Shown in pieces: positions 11,752-22,800 of a stretch of DNA of 64,000 bases. A program made the translations under genes and the position numbers. The first letter of the stretch is position 1. The number at the start of each line of letters is the position of its first letter. The DNA is from Maratus speciosus. Taxonomy: Eukaryota > Arthropoda > Arachnida > Araneae > Salticidae. The notes beneath the pieces were generated by a model. The model searched no databases. It worked only from the letters and a program-made list of their open reading frames with translations, and was not told the DNA's origin. The stretch covers positions 277,299,164-277,363,163 of the forward strand of contig OZ010799.1 in assembly GCA_963932465.1 (NCBI GenBank). Reading direction: 5' to 3'.

Positions 11752-12197
11752 AGGGACAAGGGACCTTCAAAATCATTTTTTTATTATTATTTTTAAATCA
11801 CACTTTAAAAACTATTCACGAGTACACTATATGAATTATGGCATATATTTATCACACAAGAAAAAAACAAAAAAAAATGAGAAAAATAAGGAATTACCTG
11901 AATATTTTAAGAAATGTGAAGAACTTTTCAAAATGCCCCATGCGTATTCCATATCAATTAAAATCCCCGATATTTTTCATGTATATAAATATTGGGGATT
12001 TTCATTGATATGGAATGCGCATGGAGCATTCTGAAAAGTTCTTCATAAATCTTAAAATATTCAGGAAAATTCCTTATTCCCCACCCCCATTTTTTTAAAA
12101 TTTCTTGTATGATATATACATGCCATAATTCATGTAGTGTGCCCTGAATAGTATTTAAAGTGCAATAAAAAAATGAGTTTGAAGGTCCTTTGTCCGC
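11752..12197. mobile_element. Palindromic TTAA-flanked MITE
   Basis: TTAA at 11748-11751 and 12198-12201. Arms of about 200 bp are inverted copies (AGGGACAAGGGACCTTCAAA / TTTGAAGGTCCTTTGTCCGC; TGAATTATGGCATATA / TATACATGCCATAATTCA), with a centre near ATTGGGGATTTTCATTGATA. Short frames inside are palindrome by-products. Confidence 0.85.
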
Positions 12198-12257
12198 TTA
12201 AGTTATTAAAATATTAAAGTTGCATTGCCATAGGAAACACACCTATGTACATAATTT

Positions 12258-12540
12258 GGTATTACTTGGTTATCCCGTCGACCAAAAATATATCGCCAAA
12301 CTATAAGATTAAATACCAATAATGGTTGATCATAAATGTCACATTCAATTGACTTCAAGCAAGTTACACGTGTTTACGTCATAAAGTGATTTTTATTTCG
12401 ACGTTTTATTTGTATTTATATTAATGTTATATTAATTTATTTACTCTTCCGTTATTTAAAATAAAAATTATGTCAATTTGTATAAATTGGCGATTTATAT
12501 AATTTGACGAAATGGGTCGACGGTATAACTAAGTAGTACC
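12258..12540. mobile_element. Unclassified MITE with perfect 8-bp target duplication
   Basis: CATAATTT at 12250-12257 and 12541-12548 flanks 283 bp with inverted ends GGTATTACTTGGTTATCCCG / CGGTATAACTAAGTAGTACC, continuing to GTCGACC / GGGTCGAC. The 8-bp duplication would suit hAT, P or Merlin, but the GGTATTAC terminus is not one I recognise. Confidence 0.8.
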
Positions 12541-12692
12541 CATAATTTATACAACTAGCCGCCCTTGTCTACCAGTTTGGTCTCCCTTAAAATTTATGTT
12601 TGGGAAAGCATGCTAAGCATTGTATCATGTTATTTTTATTCATAATTTAATTTACCTGGACTCCCTTAAATATAATTAATATAATCCCATAA

Positions 12693-12901
12693 CCCCTTAA
12701 CGGTCGCATTAAATTACGGTTTAAAAATTCAAATTGCTTATTGGCACCACTTTGTTGAAAAAGAAATATTCACCTTATTTAATAACAGGCAAAATGATAC
12801 CATAATAAAGCGAATTACAGTATTTTATAAAACTGGAGGGAATCAAACAATCTAAATAAAAGACACAGCCCGTGAATATCACTGGAGCGAGAATTAAGGG
12901 G
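12693..12901 (-). mobile_element. TTAA MITE, CCCCTTAA family, copy 1 (filled site)
   Basis: Flanks ATAA (mutated TTAA, 12689-12692) and TTAA (12902-12905). Ends CCCCTTAACGGTCGC and GAGCGAGAATTAAGGGG. Inverted relative to 38375-38583, which it matches throughout. It interrupts a repeat present without the insert at 39231-39516. Confidence 0.85.
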
Positions 12902-12905
12902 TTAA

Positions 12906-13170
12906 GCTAATATTAGCTTTCGTTGCATTAAAATATCTGAATTAGTCGATTTTCTGTAAGCAAATAAACCCTTTTGGTTTTCAATGGAAGTCTACGGGAA
13001 TTTGGCGAAATATTTGAGATATTGCCAAGTTGGCGTCACTTTTGGCGACAAATTTGGTGATCGCCAAGTTGGCGACAAACTTGGCGGCATTTGGCGACAA
13101 AACAGGGTCTCCCTATGGTAACCCCCCTTACTGGTATGGAGATGCATTAAATGCTGTTCAATAACCAATG
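12906..13170 (-). repeat. CGCCAAGTTGGCGA repeat, copy 1
   Basis: Contains many short TTGGCGA motifs (GCCAAGTTGGCGTCAC, GATCGCCAAGTTGGCGAC) and ends GTTCAATAACCAATG. Inverted copy at 39231-39516. No coding. Confidence 0.8.
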
Positions 13171-13330
13171 AGATGCGTTTCATTCGAGCGTTGCCATCAA
13201 ACAATTAACAAATAATCGCGATTTCTGTGCCACGTACGATAGCGTAATACATATATAGATTCTAGTCTATCAGGAAGTGAGTGAAAAATCGCTTTCAAAA
13301 TTCCACCTTTTCATGCAAAACTCAAGTTAA

Positions 13331-13533
13331 CCCCTTGAGGGGCACCGGTATATTATTATATACCACCTACGATTAATGAAGTTTTACACCAGAAAAATTT
13401 TAATAATTTTTCTTTTCTAACTTTGGTGAAAAAAAGCCGTAAAATTGCTTTTACTTATTTTGAAATAGAATTTTTCAAAGATTCCGGTGGGAATTCAGCA
13501 TTTCACAAACGTAATTGCTTGCCCCTCAAGGGG
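13331..13533. mobile_element. TTAA MITE, CCCCTTGAGGGGC family, copy 1
   Basis: TTAA 13327-13330 and 13534-13537; ends CCCCTTGAGGGGCACCGG / GCCCCTCAAGGGG. 203 bp, AT-rich inside. Nearly identical to 62887-63090, with a degraded third copy at about 49515-49725. Confidence 0.9.
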
Positions 13534-13713
13534 TTAAGTTAACTAAAAGAGTGTAACAACATGATACTTGTTTCAATATCAACGATTTAATTTATATCGA
13601 ACTCTAAGAAAGTTGGAACAATAGTGAATAATGAAGTTTCACTACAAAATAAATTTGTATTCATGTATTCGAATCTTAAAATTTGAAATAAATAATTGCA
13701 TTTAGAACTATAC

Positions 13714-13815
13714 CTTATCTCTTCCACAACTCGTTCCTTCTAAAGCTGGATGAGCAGCAAAAGAAACTCCTTTACTGCCATACCCCGTATCACATCGAAG
13801 CATGCGGCAAATTTC
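13714..13815 (-). CDS. ADAMTS exon I: disintegrin-like region
   Basis: 102 nt, phase 0 on both sides, coding EICRMLRCDTGYGSKG and then AAHPALEGTSCGRDK. C..LwC.......HpaleGT.CG is the conserved disintegrin-like cysteine pattern of ADAMTS. The next conserved residues (WC...C) must be in a further exon that I do not see in 1-13713. Confidence 0.92.
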
Positions 13816-16800
13816 CTGAAATAATAGTAAAAAGTAAATTAAACCAATAAAACTAAAATATAAACATGATTTGATCCCATGAACTCAAATAAATGCCAAC
13901 TAAACTAAAAAACCTGTGGTGTTATGATTCTTTAGGGATTGGAGAAAGGGCCTCTATTAAGGGGTCTCAGAACTCTTAAAATTTGAAAAAATGAAAAAAA
14001 AAAAGGACCAGATCAACATTTAATACTTTAAAATGTATTTGATTTTAAGACACAATTTTAATTGGGATGAAAGATATAGGAGAAGGTGGAGCGAAATCGG
14101 GTACCATAAATGTTTGTTGTTCATGCAATCAAATGGGAAAACAAACTCTGAACACCTTTTTTTCATTTTAAATGAATCTTTGGCTATATTAAAACATACT
14201 CTTTTCAGTAAAAAATGTAATAGATTATATAAAAAAATAGCTTCTTTAGACATATGTAAAAATCCGGTTTTACCCCATCGGTTGGGTAAAACCGGGTACC
14301 TCTTTAAAACTCGTGGAAAACTCATTTTCTTTAAAAAATATCTTGTTTAATATAGTAAAGAAATACATTTTTGTTATATTTAACAAAACGAATCTGCACA
14401 TGTATTCTTCCATGTGTCAAAAATAAATCTGTAGCAAATTATCTACATTGTATATACCTACTTATTTTACGCTGGAAGTCTTAGAGTTATTTTAACTGCA
14501 AAAAATCACAAACAAATTTATTATCATATTCTCCTTCATACTACATGCTTCGTGTGCCCATCCGTGACATTTCACACATTGTATCCAACTTTCTTTGGAT
14601 TTAGAATTGGAGTAAAGCTCATTGCAAAACAGTCAGGTTTCATTATCTTCATCTTCGGAAGATGCCTCATCAACCATTTTTGGTTTCTTTTCCTGTTGAT
14701 TCTTATTTTCGTTTTAAGAATCTTCCTTTTTCGTTTTGCAGACTGTTTGCCTTCTTTCTCTTTAATATCTGTTTCGAGCTCTAATTTATAGGGTGAAGTA
14801 GTTAAAATAACAGTTTCCACTTCTTTTGCCAGCTCTTTTCTTAATCTTAAAGCCTTCCTGGGGAGGGGTAATAACACTTTAATTGAAATTGGAAATGCAG
14901 ATTGCTGGCTACACAATATCAGATCTCGATAGAAGAGGCTTGATGTTGTCAAGTACTGCATGTGTGATGTTGACACTTTTAAATGTGGAAAGATGAGATT
15001 CATTATCCTGTGATATTTCAGAAATATTTATTGCTGCAGCTATGCCAATCTATGGCTGCATAGACTTTGGTGTTTTATCATTGACTTTCATGGGTTTCTC
15101 TGTCATTTCCGAAGGAGCAAAAAGATCCAGGAAAAACACCGTTGTTGTAAGGAAAAATCCCTGTTTTCTCAAACCGTCTGATTGGAGTATTTATAACTAC
15201 TGCTCTAAAAAATGCAGCTTTGAGTGATTTTCTAACTTAGTAAATTGTTACAGATCGCCCAGTATTGGAAGTAACCACTTCCTCACCTCTTGTTTGTAGT
15301 ATAAGTTTAGAGGTGTTATGAATAACACATCAAAGGGGTAACAATACTTAACATTATTAAATTGCAATTTAAAACTCCATGCTAAAGCATTAACTATCCT
15401 AAAAAAATCATTCCATGAGTGTAGGACAAAAATGAGTGTACCCGGTTTTGAACCACTCTTAAGTACCCGGTTTCACCCCAACGTGACACAGATTTTTAAA
15501 CATGACTTCACTACTCTGTCCTATAGTAAAAGATCAGTAAAGCTGTTAAAATACTTGTAAGATAGCAAATATTAAATATAGTACTTACTAATATTTAATA
15601 TTCTGGCAAACAGTTAATATATGCGTAAAGCCTAGAAACAAACAAAATAATTTTTTAAGAGAAATTCAAACGCATTCCTTCACACAAAAATAACCGCACA
15701 CAATAGTGCTTCGTTCAGCTACAAATGCCGTAATGACTTTCGACAAGCAATTCCTGGTGTTGACCGACACATAAAAGTTCAAATTAAGGAGGAACCAGCG
15801 CTACCCAATTTTACCCGCCAACCCGGTTTTGTACAACTCTCCCCTAAGTATGTTCTTTCATTAAAAATATTTTTTAAATCTCAAGATGCAGAATTAACAT
15901 TTACAGGGGGACTCCAAACTGTCAGACATTTGACTAGCAGAAAATCGGCATAACAGATTTCGTGCAGGATTACATAATAAAGTTTGCAGCTAGAAGGAAA
16001 ATTTTGGTGCCTACTTATATTTCAGATTGTAAAAATTACACTGAACCTAACTAAATTTGTATTTAAAGCATTTTCATATTTTTAATACAAAGTTGTATTT
16101 AGCTAATGCAAAATTTTGAAAATTTCAACAATATAATCACTTAAAGAAATATATATTTTTTAACAATAAGAAGGAAATTTTAGGTTCAGTTTATACAGAC
16201 TAACATGAAACATACGTTTTGAAAATTTCATGAAAAAATATTTAGAAGTTTTTGAGATATCCTGCGCGTTATGCCCGAAAACGTCATTTGGAGAAAACTG
16301 ACTTCGAAGTTTCGGAAATGCCGCTTCGACTTTTGAGCGGGTATAATTCTAAAAACCATAACTTCTGTTCTAATGGGAATTTCAAGCAAACATTTTTATC
16401 TAAACTTTCAGAAAAGATAGGAGTTTAACACCTAAAAAAAAAATTAAATTTTCGAAAATTTTAAAGCTTTAAGAGTCCTCAGACCCCTTAAGGATCGGAG
16501 CCTACAGTCCCCAAACCCTGCTTTGTTGATCCTTGACCTTTAAATGCTATACAGCATATGTCCCGATCGGTTGGTCAGCCTAACGTGGACACACAGCGCT
16601 TAGTTCCCAAGTAAGGTTGATACAAGTTTGTCCGTAAGAAATCAAAGTTTCCTAACGCTGTCCCCTTACGGACATGTGTTTACATTGGTTGAAGACGGGC
16701 TGTTAAAATGTCTTCCCCGAAACGCGTCCTGCGTGTTCTTTTGTTTTATGATGATTCATACAAAATTTGATTAGTTAATTATAATTGTATAGCATTCTTA

Positions 16801-19800
16801 TTTTAAAGACAATGAAATATTTACTTTTAGAGTAGAATTTTTTTATAAACAGGTTACGTTTATAAAGGGTTTAATGAACAAAATGCAGTCAAACTTGGCA
16901 AACCAGAATCGTTAGGAGCCGCAAAACGTACGTTTTAGAGAGGTTCCCGTCTGTGCAAGTAGGGTTGGAAGGTATTCTTTTGCAAGGGACTACAAAAATT
17001 TTCCAGTATAGATAGATTCTGTTTTCCCAGGTTTTACTGTATTCATTTCCACTCAAAGCAAACTAACATATAGCATACCTATAATGATAGCACAAGTCAT
17101 CCGGGCTGACCACTTCACTTTTTATATGCCAGGCGGCCTTTTTGGTACTTAGAGCAGGTGATTAATTGCCAAATATTGTTCCATCGCCATCATTTCATCT
17201 ATGTTATAATAGTTCAAGTCATGCGACATGTTGATGTATCTCGCCAATAGCATTTTCTAACTCGAGAGTCAGCATTTTTTATTTCTCGCGTGGTAAATTA
17301 AAACAATGCTTTGATATATATTATTTTAATTTATAATTGCGAAATAGGTGTAAGATTAAAACTTTAAAAACGGTAAAATAGTTTTATTTGACTGTTGACA
17401 TGTTTCAACGTTTCCCGTAATGCGTTGATGTTTAAATTAAATGTCATGGATTATGGTATCATTCATTATTGTTTTTTTATCTTTTCTTTTCTTTCTTTTT
17501 TTTTAAGAAATAAGTAAAAGTCATGAATTTTAAATATTTCAGTTTTCAATTAAAGTTGTGTATTTTAAATAAAATGAGTGAAAGGATTATGTTTTAAAAG
17601 AAATTAATTAAATACGAAAAAATGCGACAGGAACAATGTTTGGCGATTTATCACATGCGTCCGGCTAACATAAATATACCGAGTTCTTGGTTTAACAATC
17701 AGAATCTTCCACTTTGACGAAAGATTGAACAAGTAAATTAAATTATGAATAAAAGTAACTAGTCCAAATTGGTCGCCAAGGGCAGCTAGAAGTAGTATGA
17801 AAAATGTAAAAGAACTTGTGTATCATGGAAAATTGAGACTTTTTAGGTACCGCGCAATGGTTACGCGGAACAGATCTTGTCAGTGACAGTAAATTGAGAC
17901 ACCTGGCAACACTACCCATAACCATGTCTTTCATACAATATGTGTGATCTATATTTTTAGCAGGCTCTTGCGCAAGTTGAGGCCGACAATATCAATTTTT
18001 TAAATTTTTGGCATACATTCTTAAGTTTTTACACGAAATTATTATCCAATATACACTTATTAGTGATCTCGACAAAATCTATGCACAGATTCCCAAATCA
18101 CCACGTTAGAGTCGAGAGTTATACCGAACGGAAAGGAGCGATAGTGCCGGTTTTGGCCACTTGACGTTGCGCACTCTCAATACCACCCTGCTCATCCATT
18201 TCCAAACTCAAGGTCGTATTAGCGAACTGACCATATATGTTAACCCTTTATCTACTGACGGTACTTAAAAGTACCATTAAAATAACTTGTTATAAAATTC
18301 ATTTAATACATCGATTAGTAGTAAAACAGTTGAGAATGAGTTATAGACACATTACTTTATATTGCTCCAAAAGCATTATGGGTTACACACACACAAAATA
18401 TTTTTAAAGGATGATTTCTTTTGCCTTTGCATCTTTTCAGATTTCTTAACATTGGGGGGAGGGGGGATTTTTCAATTCGGAAATATTTCTATATTTCTAT
18501 TGTAAGAGCATTATATTTATACATTTCCTAATCTTACAAAATGCTGAGAAAAATATTTAAAATAAAAGATTTGAATGGGGTTATAAATATTACACAAAAT
18601 CCCTATAAATTCAAATGTAATTAATCCTTCAAGCCTTCTAAAATCCTTCTAAAATTTATTAAATGATTATGAAAATCTTCTAGTGTAGTTTAAACACTTT
18701 AAGAAAAATGCTTTAGAAGATAAAATTTTCATGAATTCATAATTCAGTACATAAAGGGACACGACGCCGAACTTACGTCTCTAAGTCTAACAGTTAGGAA
18801 TTTTTGTCAAATTTCTCCCCTGTTACTTATACCTTTCGGTGTAATTTTAAAGACGTTTCATGTCAAAGAAAAATAAGAACAAAAAATGATTAATACAGCA
18901 TAGATCATCGAACACTTTCCAACACATTTAGAATACTGTAACAAAACTTCACAGTTTATTAAGATTAAAGATGATGTCTTAAATAAACAGTTTGGAAAAC
19001 GCATAAGGCACTTGAAAACCCAATTACCATCAATAGTCGGAATAATAAATTTTGTTCAAACCTGCATATGATCTATAGATTTGTATGCATAGCACGCTAA
19101 AAGTTAGTTCAGTTAAACGCATAGCGCTCTAAAAGTTAGTTCAGTTAAACGCATAGCATAGCTGAAAATTTCCATTCAACAATTTCCGTCAATGAACGGA
19201 AATGTAGTTGAGAACTTTTGTACAGGCTTGTATATGATCTATAGAATTTATACAACCAGATGGTTAAATTTAAAATTTGAATAAAACGCGTTCCACCATT
19301 CAAAACGCACTTACAACAATTATTGTTCATAGGCAGCACTGTGGCCAAATTCCTTTGTGTTCCCTGGTAAATGAACGATAAATTCTATGAAAACCCTATT
19401 CTATAGTTAGAGCCTTGTATTACAGCTCAGTAATACATGTAAATTTAAATATTTTTAAAAGTGTAATATCATTAAAATACACCGCAAACGATATTTGTCC
19501 AATAGACCGTAATGTAAAGGAATTTTGAGTGTCCCTGTAAACAAACCGTAAATTGTACACACTTCATTTTCAATACGGAACATGCCATAGTAAAACCCAA
19601 TAACATATCGTCGCCTCAGAGCAACAGTAGGACATCTATTAATAATCGAAAATGAGGTGTCTGACTTACTGTTATGAAAAACTGTTTCTACATCTAGTGA
19701 AACAAGTAAGGAATTTTTATAAAACACATCTGAGATATACTATTAAACACAACTTTGTGTTTCAGAATTTGTTCCACTAGATGCAAACACAGTTATTCAT

Positions 19801-22800
19801 AGCAGTAAGTCACATCTCATTTTTTATTATTGCTAGATGTCCTACTGTTGCTTTGAGGCGACGATATATCCATTTCATGGCAATCGTAGTATATTTACGT
19901 GAGTTAGAACACGGGTAGACGAACTGACAAACAGATAGACAAACCGAATCCGTAAACACTTTTCAACTATTTTGGAAAGCGTTAAAAAATAGTTGCTTAC
20001 ATCTGACGTCTGCAAATTCGATCTTCTGCTTCCATCGCCGTAACGCAAGGTACATTGGTAATCTGCATCATATACTTGTCCTGGAAGTTTTTCGGGTGCA
20101 GGTTCCAGCAGATCAATTGCTTGGGGACTTGAAGCTTGGAGGCAACTTGCTTGTGGAGATCTATAGAAAATAAAATAATATAGAATAACTAATTTCAGAT
20201 AATGACATATTGAGAAAAATGCAATGACAGCTGTATATTTTACCAAAATCAATTTTTAAAATACGAGAACTTGATTATGGAAGTCGAGGAAACTAAAGGA
20301 AAAGTTGCGGCACATGTTATTGTAAAAACTAAACTAAACCTGTAGCGTTACGGTCCTATAAGGATCATGGCCTACAGTGCCAACAATGTATTCTCGACAT
20401 CATGGTCAGGTGGTCAGCATAGTGGCGAGACCATCAGGATTTAGTTCCTAAGCAAGCATGGTACTCATTTTATCGACCCCTAAGAGACGAAAGGCTCAGT
20501 TACCCTTGCCCATCCCAGAGTTGAACTCTGGACACATATTATTCTAAGAATAGAGAAATTAGATATGAAAATGAAAAATTAGGGCAGATTATGATGGTTT
20601 TAAGAAAGTTAATTCCAAATAAAAGAAATTTGACACAAATTAATTAGTTAAAATCTTACATTACAAAATTTCAATTCTATAAGTTTAAAGTTTTAGATAA
20701 GCAGAATCTTTTATGGGTCGGCAGTATAAAATTCAGTTAATGATGCCAAAATATTTTCTTATAATAAGAAAAATACCAATGGTTTGCGAAGCTTTCAAGT
20801 TTAAACGTAACAGAACTTCCAAATTTTAGTAATATATTATCTAAAAGTCTAAAGATGGAGCTAAATGTGCATTTAGAATAAACAAGATAAACAATCAGAT
20901 TAATCAGGATAAACAGAATAAACATATTAATCAGGATAAACAAGAAAGCACTGTTAATATTAAAATATATGTTTTAAAATTGCTTGCGAAATAGCTCTAA
21001 AAAAAGACAGACTTAATATACCTGTTTCACTACCACTAACCGAAAGGTTCCGAAAAATCATGCATCAGATTATGAAACTCTTTCCAATGCATTCCAACAG
21101 TTATGTGTTTTTCAATTGCTTATTTAGATATCACATTTCGCGGCATGAAAAAGTAAAATTCCTAATAATATTATCTTACTGCTGGAAAGGGTTTTATAAT
21201 CTACGCCTGGAGCATGATTTTTCGTTCACTAACATCACTTGTAAAATTAGAGTTCTTACAATATTTAGGGGTCTCAAGACTCTTAAAATTGTAAAAAATG
21301 AAATAAAAAGGACCATTTTCAACATTTAATATATTAAAATGTATATGATTTAGAAACACAATTTTAATTGGGATGAAAGATGTAAATACGCTCTTTCATT
21401 CCATGTATTTCAAAAATGGCAAGAGGCAAAATTAGTATTTATAGGGGCTCCAAACTGTCAAACATTTATCGAGCAGAAAATTGGTATGGTAACATACGCG
21501 CAGAATTACAAAACTCAATTAGAATGAAATTTTTGGCTCCTAATTATACTTCAGAGTGTAGTAATTACCCTGAACATAAATAAATTTGTATTTAAAGCAT
21601 TTTTATATTTTTTATACAAAGTTGTACTTAGCTAACACAAAATTTTGAAAATTTCAACAGTATAATCACCTAAAAAAATATATTTTTGAAAGATAAAAAT
21701 GAAATTTTAGGTTCAGTTTATACAGATTAACATGAAACATATGCTTTGAAAATTTCATGAAAAAATATTAAGATGTTGAGATATCGTGCGCGTTATGCCC
21801 AAAAACGTCATTTGGAGAAAAATGACTTTAAAGTTTCGGAAATGCCGCTTCTGCTATTGACTGGGTATAATTCTAAAAGCCATAACTTCTGTTCTAATGG
21901 GAATTTCAAGGAAATAATTATATTAAAATGTTCAGAAAATATAGAAGTTTAATATCTTTAAAAAAAAATCGAAACATTTAAAGCTTTAAGAGTTTTGAGA
22001 TCCCTTAAGCTTTAAATTACTGAAGGGTTGTATCTTAAATCGTTACTAGCAGGGATGACCGAGCTAAGCTCGGTCAAAATTAGCTTTGTGTTCAATTCGA
22101 TATTTTATTCTCATTGTATCATTATTGCTCTTTAGAGTATGCGACCTAACACACGTCTTCTCATGTCCAGAAACGGTATAATACAAAATTTTATTAAAAT
22201 TGTTTGAGTCGTTCTTAGCTACAATTAGCTTGACCCACAGTGATCCAAAAAATGACCCACAAATCGAATTTTCTGGAACATGTGACTTAGTCCAATGGTC
22301 TTCTCATGCCCAGAAACGGCATAATACACAATTTTGTCAAAATCGTGTGATTCATTTTTAGATACAATTAGCTTGACCCACAACGACCCAAAATGACCCA
22401 CTAATCAATTTTCTCGAACATGTGACTTAGCCCAATGGTCATCTCAAGCCCAAAAGCGGGATATTACAAAATTTTGTTAAAATGTTTTGAGTCTTTTTTT
22501 ATAGATTCAATTAGCTTGACACCTGACCCATTGTGACCCAAAATGACCCGCTAATCGAATTTTCTTGAACATACGACCTAGCCCAATGGTATTCTCGTGC
22601 CCGAAAACGATAGAAAGCAAAATTTCGTCAAAATCGTTGAAACCGTTTTTTAGATAAATTTAGCTCGATCCACGGTGCCCCAAAAATGACCCACTAACCC
22701 AATTTTCTCTAACATGTGACTTAGCCCATTGGTCATCTCGTAATCCAAAACAATAGATTACAAAATTTAGACAAAATCGTTAGAGCTGTTTTTTAAATAA

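Larger units (their letters stand above)
13961..16487. mobile_element. TTAA-flanked GGGGTCTCAG element, copy 1, interrupted by a Tigger-like insert
   Basis: TTAA 13957-13960 and 16488-16491; ends GGGGTCTCAGAACTCTTAAA / TTTAAGAGTCCTCAGACCCC. The outer parts match 21268-22004 (737 bp) along their length; the extra about 1.77 kb is the 14079-15844 insert. No transposase of its own. Confidence 0.85.

Noticed and set aside
1..13713. Further ADAMTS exons (TSP1 repeat, cysteine-rich, spacer)
   Set aside because: I looked on the minus strand for W-C-x-x-G-x-C and WxxWSxCS-type codons next to splice sites and found none I could defend; they probably lie outside the window.
14020..14350. Overlapping 101- and 105-codon frames on both strands
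   Set aside because: They straddle the junction of the TTAA element and its Tigger-like insert and match no family; chance frames.
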